Assembly: GCF_012689525.1 (NCBI RefSeq)
Contig: NZ_CP051515.1
Span: forward strand, 2,480,001 to 2,544,000
Direction: 5' to 3'
DNA from: Paraburkholderia aromaticivorans
GTDB lineage: Bacteria > Pseudomonadota > Gammaproteobacteria > Burkholderiales > Burkholderiaceae
Length of the DNA: 64,000 bases
Made by a program: the position numbers and the translations under genes. This document shows positions 18,561-26,552 of this stretch, in pieces. The notes under the pieces were generated by a model. The model was not told where the DNA came from and ran no database searches. It worked only from the letters and a program-made list of their open reading frames with translations. Positions within the stretch are counted from its first letter, which is position 1. Every line of letters starts with the position of its first letter.

Positions 18561-18601
18561 ATGCTACATGAGATGTAAATTGATATCACACAATGTAGCA
18601 T
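18561..18601. promoter_or_regulatory. 41-bp dyad with promoter hexamers (dyad B)
   Basis: The arms are perfect inverted copies: ATGCTACAT (18561-18569) and ATGTAGCAT (18593-18601), with a 23-bp centre exactly as in dyad A. The leftward promoter GTGATA (18589-18584) and TAGCAT (18566-18561) has a 17-bp spacer and faces the thioesterase-PaaX unit. Rightward, ATGTAA and TAGCAT have the same spacing but a weaker -35; this side faces the porin and MFS genes. The geometry is shared with the 14-kb site. Confidence 0.7.
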
Positions 18602-18727
18602 ATCAGAAGCGCTCCGTAACAACCCATGTTCCGCGATGAACGAATCGCGGCTACGCAAAGCGCCACGCCAGATCAATATCCTTAGTCGTACGTATAACAA
18701 AAAAATCTTGATCATTTGGAGACGTTG

Positions 18728-19828
18728 ATGAAGAAGATTGCTTTCGGCATGACCTGTCTTGTATTCACAGGCGCCGCGCACGCGACTGTGACGCTCTATG
18801 GCCTGATCGACGCGGGCCTCACCTATACCAACAATCAGAAGGGGTCATCGAACTGGCAGACCGCCAGCAGCGTGATGCAGGGCGACGCCTGGGGACTGCG
18901 TGTCACAGAAGACCTGGGCGGTGGATTGACAAGCGTCGCGGTGGTGGAAAGCGGCTTCAACCTGTTCGATGGCACTTTCATGCAAGGCGGCCGCGAATTT
19001 GGCAGGCAAGCGTATCTTGGCCTGTCGAATCAGTACGGCACGGTGTCGGTCGGCCGGCAATACGACCTGATCGCGGATTTCGTCATCCCGGTCAGCTCGG
19101 TACCGTATCTCGGTGTCTATTCCGGGCATGTTCAGGATAACGACAACCTCCAGCACACGTTCCGCCTTAGCAACGCGGTCAAATACATCAGCCCGAGCTA
19201 CGGCGGTTTTTCGTTCGGCGGTATTTACGCATTCGGCAATGAGGCGGGCTCGTTCGCGACCAATCGGGTATGGAACGTCGGGGCAAGCTATAAACACGGC
19301 GCATTTTCAATTGCCGCGGCGTACGAGGCGCTAAGCCAGCCGGCCGGGAACACGACGGGCGCGGTGGGTGTGTCCGGGACTTCCGGCTCGGATTATCCGT
19401 CGCTCCCGGCGCTCTACGAGACCGGCACTGTGCTCAAACAACAGATCGCGGTCGTGTCCGGTAACTACCAGATCGGCAAGTTCACCGTCGGTGCGACCTA
19501 CAGCCATGTGCGTTTCGACGTCACTACCTCGCCCGTGAATGTCGACAACTTCGAAGTCTTCGGCAGTTACGCGGCGAGTCCCGCGTTGTTTCTGACCACC
19601 GCACTCGCACAGAGCAACGTCAAGCTGGTGGATTCGGGCATGAAGCCGAAGTATCAGCAAGTTAGCGGCACCGTGGATTACTTCCTCTCCAAACGCACTG
19701 ACGTCTACACGTCGGTCTCTTATCAGCATGCGGGTGGCGATGCCAAGGTGGCCAACCTGTACTCGCTGCCGGCTTCCTCCACGACCAATCAGCTCGCGGT
19801 ACGCATCGGCTTGCGGCACAAATTCTAG
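18728..19828 (+). CDS. Gram-negative porin 1
   Basis: This 366-residue outer-membrane porin has a signal peptide (MKKIAFGMTCLVFTGAAHA). The mature start TVTLYGLIDAGLTYT is typical of Burkholderia trimeric 16-strand porins, as are GRQYDLIADF and VDYFLSKRTDVYTSVSYQHA. It ends LRHKF, with the C-terminal Phe needed for barrel insertion. It lets small polar compounds cross the outer membrane. The ATG at 18728 has TTGGAGACG upstream. It is divergent from the thioesterase across dyad B and is followed by an MFS carrier, forming an uptake pair. Confidence 0.93.
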   Translation: MKKIAFGMTCLVFTGAAHATVTLYGLIDAGLTYTNNQKGSSNWQTASSVMQGDAWGLRVTEDLGGGLTSVAVVESGFNLFDGTFMQGGREFGRQAYLGLSNQYGTVSVGRQYDLIADFVIPVSSVPYLGVYSGHVQDNDNLQHTFRLSNAVKYISPSYGGFSFGGIYAFGNEAGSFATNRVWNVGASYKHGAFSIAAAYEALSQPAGNTTGAVGVSGTSGSDYPSLPALYETGTVLKQQIAVVSGNYQIGKFTVGATYSHVRFDVTTSPVNVDNFEVFGSYAASPALFLTTALAQSNVKLVDSGMKPKYQQVSGTVDYFLSKRTDVYTSVSYQHAGGDAKVANLYSLPASSTTNQLAVRIGLRHKF

Positions 19829-19893
19829 GTCTTGCGGCGCTTAACCCCTTTTCCTATCCCGCCACCGTTCGTGCAAGCTCAAAGGAAATCCCT

Positions 19894-21201
19894 ATGCAAC
19901 CGACTTATGAAGCGCCCGGCATCGCGTTGCCCATTGCAACGACGGCGTCGCTATACCGGAAGATCACTTGGCGGCTAATTCCGTTTCTGTGCCTTTGTTA
20001 TCTCGCCGCGTATCTCGACCGCATCAACATCGGTCTGGCGAAGTTACAGATGTCAGTCGATCTGCAGTTTAGCGAGACGGTCTACGGGCTCGGCGCGGGT
20101 CTGTTTTTTGTCGGCTATGTCGCGCTGGAAGTGCCGAGCAATCTGCTGCTCCACCGCTTCGGCGCGCGGCTATGGATCAGCCGCATCATGATCACGTGGG
20201 GCGCGTTGTCCATGTGCACGTTGCTCGTGACGACACCGACGCAGTTCTATCTCGTGCGCTTCCTGCTCGGCGCGGCCGAGGCCGGCTTTCTGCCCGGCGT
20301 ACTGCTCTATCTGACGCAGTGGTATCCGCCGGACCTGCGTGGCCGCGCAGTCGGGCTGTTTCTGATGGGGCTGCCGCTCGCGAGTCTGATCGGCAACCCG
20401 CTGTCAGGCTGGATCATGGGCGCCTCCGCCGGCGTGCACGGTTGGACCGGCTGGCAATGGCTGTTTTTCCTCGAAGGCATTCCATCGATCGCACTCGGCC
20501 TGCTGGTGCTGATTCTGCTGCCGCGTGACGCCGCGGCGGCGACCTGGCTGACTGCGAGCGAAAAAGACGCACTGCGCGGCGATCTGGCACGCCATCCGCC
20601 GATGCTGAAGCACGAAGGCGCCGGCCCGGCGTTGCGTAACGGCTATGTGTGGGTGTTGTCTCTGATCAACATGACGTTGGCGCTGATCATCTATGTGATC
20701 GGCTTCTGGTTGCCGACCATTATTCGTGAGTCGGGCGTACAGGGCAGTCTGCGGATCGGACTCCTCACCGCGATTCCGAGCCTCGCGGCGATCCTGTTGA
20801 TGCTGGTGCTCGCGACACGTTCGGATAAACATCGCGAGCGGCGCTGGCATCTGATCATTCCGCTGTTCACCGCGGGCGTCTGCATCGCCATAGCGGCACG
20901 CTTTCTCGACAACACATTTATCACGCTCGCACTTCTCACCGTCGCCAATGCGTGCATTTTTGCGTCGTTTCCTGTGTTCTGGGCGATTCCCGGCAGTCTG
21001 CTGAAAGGACGCGCCGCGGCAGCAGGCATTGCGCTCATCAACTCGGTAGCCAACCTCGGCGGGTTCTTCGCGACCTTCCTCATCGGCTGGATCAAGGATG
21101 CCACGCATAGCGTCAGCGCCGGGCTCGTGGTATTCGCCGGGCTCGCCATGCTGGGCTGCCTGCTCACATTCCTGCTGCCGGCCAGGATCACCAACCGCTA
21201 G
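19894..21201 (+). CDS. MFS transporter, anion:cation symporter (ACS) type
   Basis: This 435-residue 12-TM carrier starts YRKITWRLIPFLCLCYLAAYLDRINIGLAKLQM, the N-terminal signature of the ACS group (phthalate, hydroxyphenylacetate and tartrate permeases). GLPLASLIGNPLSGWIMG and a short central loop follow. It probably carries out proton-driven uptake of an organic anion. It lies 65 bp after the porin gene in the same direction, so the two are likely to be transcribed together. It is convergent with the second PaaX gene. Confidence 0.9.
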   Translation: MQPTYEAPGIALPIATTASLYRKITWRLIPFLCLCYLAAYLDRINIGLAKLQMSVDLQFSETVYGLGAGLFFVGYVALEVPSNLLLHRFGARLWISRIMITWGALSMCTLLVTTPTQFYLVRFLLGAAEAGFLPGVLLYLTQWYPPDLRGRAVGLFLMGLPLASLIGNPLSGWIMGASAGVHGWTGWQWLFFLEGIPSIALGLLVLILLPRDAAAATWLTASEKDALRGDLARHPPMLKHEGAGPALRNGYVWVLSLINMTLALIIYVIGFWLPTIIRESGVQGSLRIGLLTAIPSLAAILLMLVLATRSDKHRERRWHLIIPLFTAGVCIAIAARFLDNTFITLALLTVANACIFASFPVFWAIPGSLLKGRAAAAGIALINSVANLGGFFATFLIGWIKDATHSVSAGLVVFAGLAMLGCLLTFLLPARITNR

Positions 21202-21225
21202 CACGACGAGTCGGCGCGACGCCGC

Positions 21226-22110
21226 TCAGAGCACCGGCGCGGCGCCCGCGAGTTCGCCCCAGCGCGCATGCGCCGCGCCGCTCCAATGCTCGCGCAACGA
21301 CTCGAGCTTCGCGGCCACCTCGCGGCCCCGCCAGCGCGACGGCAGCAAGGCGGCCGGCAAACCTGGATCGATGAACGGCACGCGCTGCCACGCGTTCACC
21401 AGTTTGACGTGCGTGAACAGCACCGAGTCATCGGAGCGCGGTCGCAGCTTGCCGAACTGGTCGAGCAGCGAGTCATAATGTGCCGCGACCGACTCCAGGT
21501 CCCATGACTTTTCGACCAGTTGCCGGTCGGTCAAACCGAAGCGCAATCCGGACCCAGCGAATGCGCACGTGAAGGCGGACAGACCCAGTTGCTCGACCAC
21601 GCGATGCGTCTCGTCTTCGCGTTCCGTGTGCGGATTGACCCAGATACCCGGCATCGGATTGCCGAAACCCGCCCACGACAGCGCGCGATAGAGCTTGATG
21701 CGCTCGGGCCGATGCGATTCCGGCAGCGAAATCGCGACGACCAGCCAGCGGCCGTCCCATGGCGCATTGCGGCTCATCGACTGCACGCGCTGCGCACCTT
21801 CGTCGATGATGCGGCGCCCGCGCCCGGTCAGCGACCAGCAGGTCTCCCGGCCGATCCGGTGCGCCTCGATCCATCCCGACGCCCCCGCACGCGCGATCGC
21901 CTGACGCGCCGACTTTTCCGTGATCCCGATTCCGCCCATCGCGTGAACGAGCGTGGCGGTCCAGACCGCGTGTCCGCCGGGTCGAACGAATTCGCCGAGC
22001 AAGGTGAGCAGTAACGAGCGAGCGCTACCGGAATTCATGCGCCGCGCAGCGGTATCCGCGGGGGCGGCACGCGTCGAGGCGTCTGTCGCGAGGGCAAGGC
22101 GTGCGGTCAT
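21226..22110 (-). CDS. PaaX family transcriptional regulator 2
   Basis: This 294-residue regulator is a clear paralogue of the one at 17097. The same stretches recur, including GSARSLLLTLLGEFV, RALSWAGFGNPMPGIWVNPH, PRSDDSVLFTHVKLVNAWQRVPFIDPGLP and AAHARW. The N-terminal winged helix is followed by the PaaX domain. It begins 14 bp after the end of ligase 3, so it is the second gene of that leftward unit. I chose the ATG at 22110, which gives an N-terminal tail like that of its paralogue. Two paralogous repressors in one cluster suggest two effectors, or heteromeric control of the same dyads. Confidence 0.88.
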   Translation of the reverse strand: MTARLALATDASTRAAPADTAARRMNSGSARSLLLTLLGEFVRPGGHAVWTATLVHAMGGIGITEKSARQAIARAGASGWIEAHRIGRETCWSLTGRGRRIIDEGAQRVQSMSRNAPWDGRWLVVAISLPESHRPERIKLYRALSWAGFGNPMPGIWVNPHTEREDETHRVVEQLGLSAFTCAFAGSGLRFGLTDRQLVEKSWDLESVAAHYDSLLDQFGKLRPRSDDSVLFTHVKLVNAWQRVPFIDPGLPAALLPSRWRGREVAAKLESLREHWSGAAHARWGELAGAAPVL

Positions 22111-22123
22111 GAGGCCAGCCTGA

Positions 22124-23803
22124 TCAACCGACCGGTTGCACGGGCGTCTTCGTGGCAACCAGCCCGCGATGGCCGCCACCAAGGATCTGCTCGCGCAGCA
22201 CGTGCCTGCGCACTTTGCCGCTCGCGGTGAGCGGCCATTCGTCGATAAAGAACCAGACGGCAGGTGTTTTGTAGGCGGCGAGACGGCTTCGGCACCACGT
22301 ATGCAAGCCGTCGACGAATGCCGCGCCGGGAGGCGCCGCATCAGGAGCTGCCCCGTCGTTAGCCGAGAGCCGTATGACCGCCGCCACGACCTCACCCCAC
22401 CGCTCGTCGGGCAGACCTATCACGCACACGTGCGCAATGCCGGGATGATCGAACAGCACCTCTTCGATCTCACGTGGATAGATATTCTCGCCGCCGCGAA
22501 TGATCATGTCCTTGAGCCGGCCCGTGACGCGTACATAGCCGCGCTCATCCATTGCACCGAGATCGCCGGTATGAAGCCAGCCGTCTTCGCGCAGCGTGGC
22601 GCCGGTCGCATCGGCCGCGTTGAAATAGCCTTTCATGGTCTGATAGCCACGCGCGCAGATTTCGCCCGACGTATCGAGCGGCAGCACCTCGCCCGAGATT
22701 GGGTCGGCAATTTTCAGTTCCATCTGCGGTAACGGACGGCCTACGGTTTCGGCCTGATCCTCCGGCGAGTCGTCGCCGCCGGTTTGCGTAATAACGCCGT
22801 TCAGTTCCGTCTGACCGAAGAGGATCGAAAACTTGCAGCCGAACGTCGTGGTTGTCCGCCTGACGAGCGTGGCGGGGACAGCCGACGCGCCGGAGAGAAT
22901 CAGCTTGAGCGACGACAGATCGCGGCGCGGCCGGTCCGGATGATCGAGCATAGCAACCAGCATTGTGGGCACGACCAGCGTGGCCGTACCCCGTTCGCTT
23001 TCGATCATTTCCAGCATCTTCGCGGCATCGAAGCCCGGCATCAGCACGAAGGTCCCACGTTGCGCCAGCGCACCGACCGCGGATACGCCGCAGCCACCCA
23101 CGTGAAACAGCGGCATCGCGTTGATCCACACGCCGCCGTCGCCGAAGCCCGCGCGCAACGCGGCGAAGCGCGATGCGTTGACGATGCCGCGTTGATGCAG
23201 ACAGGCGCCTTTGGGAAATCCAGTGGTGCCGGACGTGTACTGAATCTGCACCATGTCGCCGGGGGCGATTGCCGGCAGCGGCGTGCTCGCGCTGGCCGAA
23301 TCGACGAAGTCCTTCCAGTCGCTCAGACACACCGTTTCGCGCAAATGCGGCAGGCGCGCGCGCACCGACGCCAGAACCGCCGACAGATCGTTATTGCGGT
23401 AGAGCGGTGCGTAGAAGACGCCAGCAACTTCCGACGTCTTCAGAACGTGCGTGAGTTCGTCGGCGAGAAAAGCCGGGTTGACCGGCACCAGAACGATTCC
23501 CGCAAGCCCCGCGCCATGTTGCAACAGGATCCACTCGGGACAGTTCGGCGCCCACACCGCAATCCGTTCGCCGGACGCGAAACGGGCAAGCAGCGCACGC
23601 GCCACCTGCTCGGCCGCCTCGAGCAACACGCGATAACTCCAGCGCCGCCGCACTGCGTAGTCTTCGATTCCTTCAACGAGTGCGACGCGCTCCGGCACCT
23701 CGGCCGCTGCCTGACGCAACAGGTCGCCGAGCGTGCAGTCCAGCACCTCCGCCGATGTGTCTTTCGCCCAGTATGACTCGGCCAATCCAACCTCCACGCC
23801 CAT
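22124..23803 (-). CDS. Acyl-CoA synthetase (AMP-dependent), ligase 3
   Basis: This 559-residue ANL ligase is a paralogue of ligase 1 at 10396. Motifs are QIQYTSGTTGFPKGA, ILFGQTELNGV, WLHTGD, RGGENIYPREIEE and TASGKVRR. Compared with ligase 1 it carries an extra GAAPDAAPPGAA loop in the C-terminal lid domain. The two are so alike along their length that recent duplication, or two ligases for successive acids of one pathway, is likely. It is the first leftward gene beside dyad C and is followed by PaaX 2. Confidence 0.92.
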   Translation of the reverse strand: MGVEVGLAESYWAKDTSAEVLDCTLGDLLRQAAAEVPERVALVEGIEDYAVRRRWSYRVLLEAAEQVARALLARFASGERIAVWAPNCPEWILLQHGAGLAGIVLVPVNPAFLADELTHVLKTSEVAGVFYAPLYRNNDLSAVLASVRARLPHLRETVCLSDWKDFVDSASASTPLPAIAPGDMVQIQYTSGTTGFPKGACLHQRGIVNASRFAALRAGFGDGGVWINAMPLFHVGGCGVSAVGALAQRGTFVLMPGFDAAKMLEMIESERGTATLVVPTMLVAMLDHPDRPRRDLSSLKLILSGASAVPATLVRRTTTTFGCKFSILFGQTELNGVITQTGGDDSPEDQAETVGRPLPQMELKIADPISGEVLPLDTSGEICARGYQTMKGYFNAADATGATLREDGWLHTGDLGAMDERGYVRVTGRLKDMIIRGGENIYPREIEEVLFDHPGIAHVCVIGLPDERWGEVVAAVIRLSANDGAAPDAAPPGAAFVDGLHTWCRSRLAAYKTPAVWFFIDEWPLTASGKVRRHVLREQILGGGHRGLVATKTPVQPVG

Positions 23804-23892
23804 CGCTTCGCTCCATCGATTGTAGTGAATGCGGGCTGTGGCGCGCCATGTTTGTTACGGGCTGCAGGAACACCGCGCCGCACACAGAATTT

Positions 23893-23933
23893 AATCTACC
23901 TAATGAGTTCCTATGTTTATTTTTATGTAGAAC
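23893..23933. promoter_or_regulatory. Degenerate 41-bp dyad (dyad C)
   Basis: The arms AATCTACCT (23893-23901) and ATGTAGAAC (23925-23933) keep the spacing of dyads A and B but match the perfect arms at only 6 and 7 of 9 positions. A leftward -10-like TAGATT lies in the left arm, about 90 bp before the ligase 3 start, but no good -35 is seen. The 349-bp gap 23804-24152 holds this site and dyad D and no gene. Confidence 0.4.
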
Positions 23934-24074
23934 ATAGTCAAGTCTAAGTCATCGCTTGCGGCAACCTCGATAGGTGTAAACGCGGCATCGGCGCAGCGCC
24001 CTTTGCCAGCAAGTTACCGGCGATCTCTAACGACAGCCGGAAGGCATTTTGCCGATCCGGATGCCACACAAAAC

Positions 24075-24115
24075 GTTCTACACACTTTGACATTTTGGAT
24101 TGTTATATGTAGTGT
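24075..24115. promoter_or_regulatory. 41-bp dyad with P450 promoter (dyad D)
   Basis: The arms GTTCTACAC (24075-24083) and ATGTAGTGT (24107-24115) share the dyad A/B geometry, with 6 and 7 of 9 matches. A perfect -35 TTGACA (24087-24092) and a -10-like TAGTGT (24110-24115), 17 bp apart, lie at exactly the same offsets as in dyad A. They face the P450 gene, whose start is 38 bp downstream. Confidence 0.6.
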
Positions 24116-24152
24116 TAACTGCACGTGACAGGGAACGACATTGGAGACACTC

Positions 24153-25355
24153 ATGAGCGACGCAACGAACGCAAGCAACGTAAAGGACGGCTACGACATC
24201 TTCGCGGGCGACTACGCCAACGATCCGGACGCGCTGTGGGCTGCAATGCGGCAAGGCGGCTGCCCCGTGGCGCACAGTGACAAATGGGGTGGCTCATGGG
24301 TCGTCACCCGTTATGACGACGTGCGCGACATCGCTCACGACGGCGCGCGCTTTTCGTCACGCGCCGTCGAAGTGGCCGGACCGATTCCGGAGATCGGACA
24401 TGAACTCTTTTTGCCACCGCTCACGTCGAGTCCTGACGACCACAAGGCGCATCGCGATCTGCTCGCGCCTTTCTTCACGCCCGCGAAGATCGCCGAACTT
24501 GAACCGTTCGTGCGCGACGAAGCACGCCGGCTCGCCGCGGCCATCGCCGAGCGAGGTGAAGGCGATGCGGTCGGCGATTTCGCACGCCCGCTTGCGCTCT
24601 CGGTGATTTCACACATTCTCAAGGTCCCGCTCGACGCGCAGAACCGTTTCGTCGATTGGGTCGTCAGACTGGTGCGGCTTGGCCCGCTCGACCAGAAAGT
24701 GCGCAGCGCCGTCGTGCAGGAAAAGCTGGCGTATCTGGAAAAGCTTCTCGAAGAACGCGCGAGCGCGCCGGGTGACGATCTGATCAGCTATCTCGCCCAA
24801 GCCACGCTGAACGGCGAACCGCTCAGCCGCAAGCACAAGCTGGGCAGCCTGTTCCTGCTTGTATTGGCCGGCGCGGACACGACCTGGAGCGCGATGGGCG
24901 CGAGCCTGTGGCATCTCGCATCGCACCCCGACGATCGCGCGCAGTTGTTAGCGCAGCCGGACATGATGCGCACGACCGCGGTCGAGGAACTGTTGCGCGC
25001 CTATGCGCCGGTTTCGATCGCGCGCCTGACCTCGGAGCCGGTCGAACTCCACGGCCGCTGCATCGCTGCGCAAGAACGCGTGATCCTGCCGCTCGCCGCC
25101 GCGAATCGCGATCCGGCCGTGTTCGACGAGCCCGACACCGTCAAGCTCGATCGCAAACGCAACCGGCATCTGACGTTTTCCTCCGGCGAGCATCGTTGCC
25201 TCGGCTCGAACGTGGCGCGCCTCGAATTGCGCGTAGCGCTCGAAGAATGGTTGCGTGTCATGCCGAATTTTCATCTCACCGCGCCGGACGCGGTCGAATG
25301 GACCGCCGGTCAAACGCGCGGACCGGAACAGGTTCTGATCGCTGTCGATCGATGA
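24153..25355 (+). CDS. Cytochrome P450
   Basis: This 400-residue soluble bacterial P450 has the I-helix LAGADTTWS (ADTT at 241-244) for O2 activation and E279xxR282 in the K helix. The heme loop FSSGEHRCLGSN has C349 as the iron thiolate. There is no membrane anchor, as expected for class I bacterial enzymes fed by a ferredoxin and a reductase. The ATG at 24153 has TTGGAGAC upstream. It heads a rightward unit with an alcohol dehydrogenase, an aldehyde dehydrogenase and a ferredoxin. It probably hydroxylates a terminal methyl or ring carbon, giving an alcohol that the next two enzymes oxidise to an acid. The substrate is unknown. Confidence 0.95.
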   Translation: MSDATNASNVKDGYDIFAGDYANDPDALWAAMRQGGCPVAHSDKWGGSWVVTRYDDVRDIAHDGARFSSRAVEVAGPIPEIGHELFLPPLTSSPDDHKAHRDLLAPFFTPAKIAELEPFVRDEARRLAAAIAERGEGDAVGDFARPLALSVISHILKVPLDAQNRFVDWVVRLVRLGPLDQKVRSAVVQEKLAYLEKLLEERASAPGDDLISYLAQATLNGEPLSRKHKLGSLFLLVLAGADTTWSAMGASLWHLASHPDDRAQLLAQPDMMRTTAVEELLRAYAPVSIARLTSEPVELHGRCIAAQERVILPLAAANRDPAVFDEPDTVKLDRKRNRHLTFSSGEHRCLGSNVARLELRVALEEWLRVMPNFHLTAPDAVEWTAGQTRGPEQVLIAVDR

Positions 25356-25410
25356 CTGGCCGGCATACCTGCCCCTCGTCTCTCTCCTCTCCGCGGAAAC
25401 ATCCTCACTT

Positions 25411-26514
25411 ATGAAAACGCAAGCCGCCGTCCTCACCCGTCCGGGCGAACCGATCCGGATGATCGATCTGGATCTCGAACCGCCGCGCGCCGGCGAAGTG
25501 CTCGTTGCAATCGGCGCATCGGGTGTCTGTCATTCCGATCTGTCCGTCTTCACCGGGCGCCTCCCCAATCCATTGCCCGTCGTTCTCGGTCACGAAGGTG
25601 CCGGCACCGTCATCGAAGTCGGCGAAGACGTGACCGAACTCGTCGCGGGCGATCGCGTCGTGTTGAGCTGGCTCACCCAATGCGGCCGATGCTTTTACTG
25701 CCAGCACGAGCAACCGTCGCTGTGCGACTCGGGCACGGCGGCGATGGCGCGCGGCACGATGCCTGACGGCACGACTCGCTACCGATGGAACGGCGAGCCG
25801 GTCTATCACATGGCCGGGCTTGGAACTTTCTCGCGGCATTGCGTCGTGCCCGCCCGCGCCGCTGTCAAACTGCCGGCCGAGATGGATCTCGCCCCAGCTT
25901 CGCTGATCGGTTGCGGCGTGTTGACCGGGTTCGGCGCGGCGGTCAACACGGCCCGCGTCGCGGTAGGCGAATCGATTGCAGTGATCGGCTGCGGCGGGGT
26001 CGGTCTGAACGCGATACAAGGCGCGCGTATCAGCGGCGCGAGCCAGATCATCGCGATCGATCCGAGCGAGGAACGGCTCGCGTTCGCCCGAGAATTCGGC
26101 GCCACGCTGACTCTGCAGCCAGGCGCCGAACTGATCCGCCAGATTCGCAAGGCGACAGAGGGACGCGGCGTGGACGCCGCCATCGAAGTGGTCGGCCATC
26201 AGGACACGGTGCGCGACGCGATCCGCATGACGCGGCGTGGCGGCCGTGCGGTGCTGGTCGGCGCGGGCCCCGACGACGTGGTGGTCAACGTGCCGTCGTT
26301 TACCGGTATCGTCATGACCGAAAAAACCATTCGCGGCTCGCTTTACGGTTCCGCGCATGTCCATCGCGAAGTGCAACGCCTGATTAACCTCTACGAACAG
26401 AAACTCTTGAAGCTCGACGAACTGGTGACCCGCACGTTCGAGTTTCCCGCCGTCAACGACGCACTCGACTACTGTGCATCTGGACGCGGCGCACGCGCCG
26501 TCTTGCGGTTCTGA
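25411..26514 (+). CDS. Zinc-dependent alcohol dehydrogenase
   Basis: This 367-residue medium-chain dehydrogenase has the catalytic zinc site C-H-S in SGVCHSDLS and GHEGAGTVIEVG. Structural-zinc cysteines appear in TQCGRCFYCQHEQPSLCDSG. The coenzyme motif GCGGVGLNAIQGA is followed by an acidic IAIDPSEERL, indicating NAD preference. It resembles the aryl or benzyl alcohol dehydrogenase and class III group. It lies between the P450 and aldehyde dehydrogenase genes (gaps 55 and 38 bp), so it most likely oxidises the P450 product to an aldehyde. Confidence 0.92.
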   Translation: MKTQAAVLTRPGEPIRMIDLDLEPPRAGEVLVAIGASGVCHSDLSVFTGRLPNPLPVVLGHEGAGTVIEVGEDVTELVAGDRVVLSWLTQCGRCFYCQHEQPSLCDSGTAAMARGTMPDGTTRYRWNGEPVYHMAGLGTFSRHCVVPARAAVKLPAEMDLAPASLIGCGVLTGFGAAVNTARVAVGESIAVIGCGGVGLNAIQGARISGASQIIAIDPSEERLAFAREFGATLTLQPGAELIRQIRKATEGRGVDAAIEVVGHQDTVRDAIRMTRRGGRAVLVGAGPDDVVVNVPSFTGIVMTEKTIRGSLYGSAHVHREVQRLINLYEQKLLKLDELVTRTFEFPAVNDALDYCASGRGARAVLRF

Positions 26515-26552
26515 CCGAACGCGACGCCACCTTTTTCCAATCCGGAGTTTTC

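Noticed and set aside
17097..22110. PaaX genes as evidence of phenylacetate degradation.
   Set aside because: No phenylacetyl-CoA epoxidase or other paa genes are present; the family also controls other CoA-dependent pathways.
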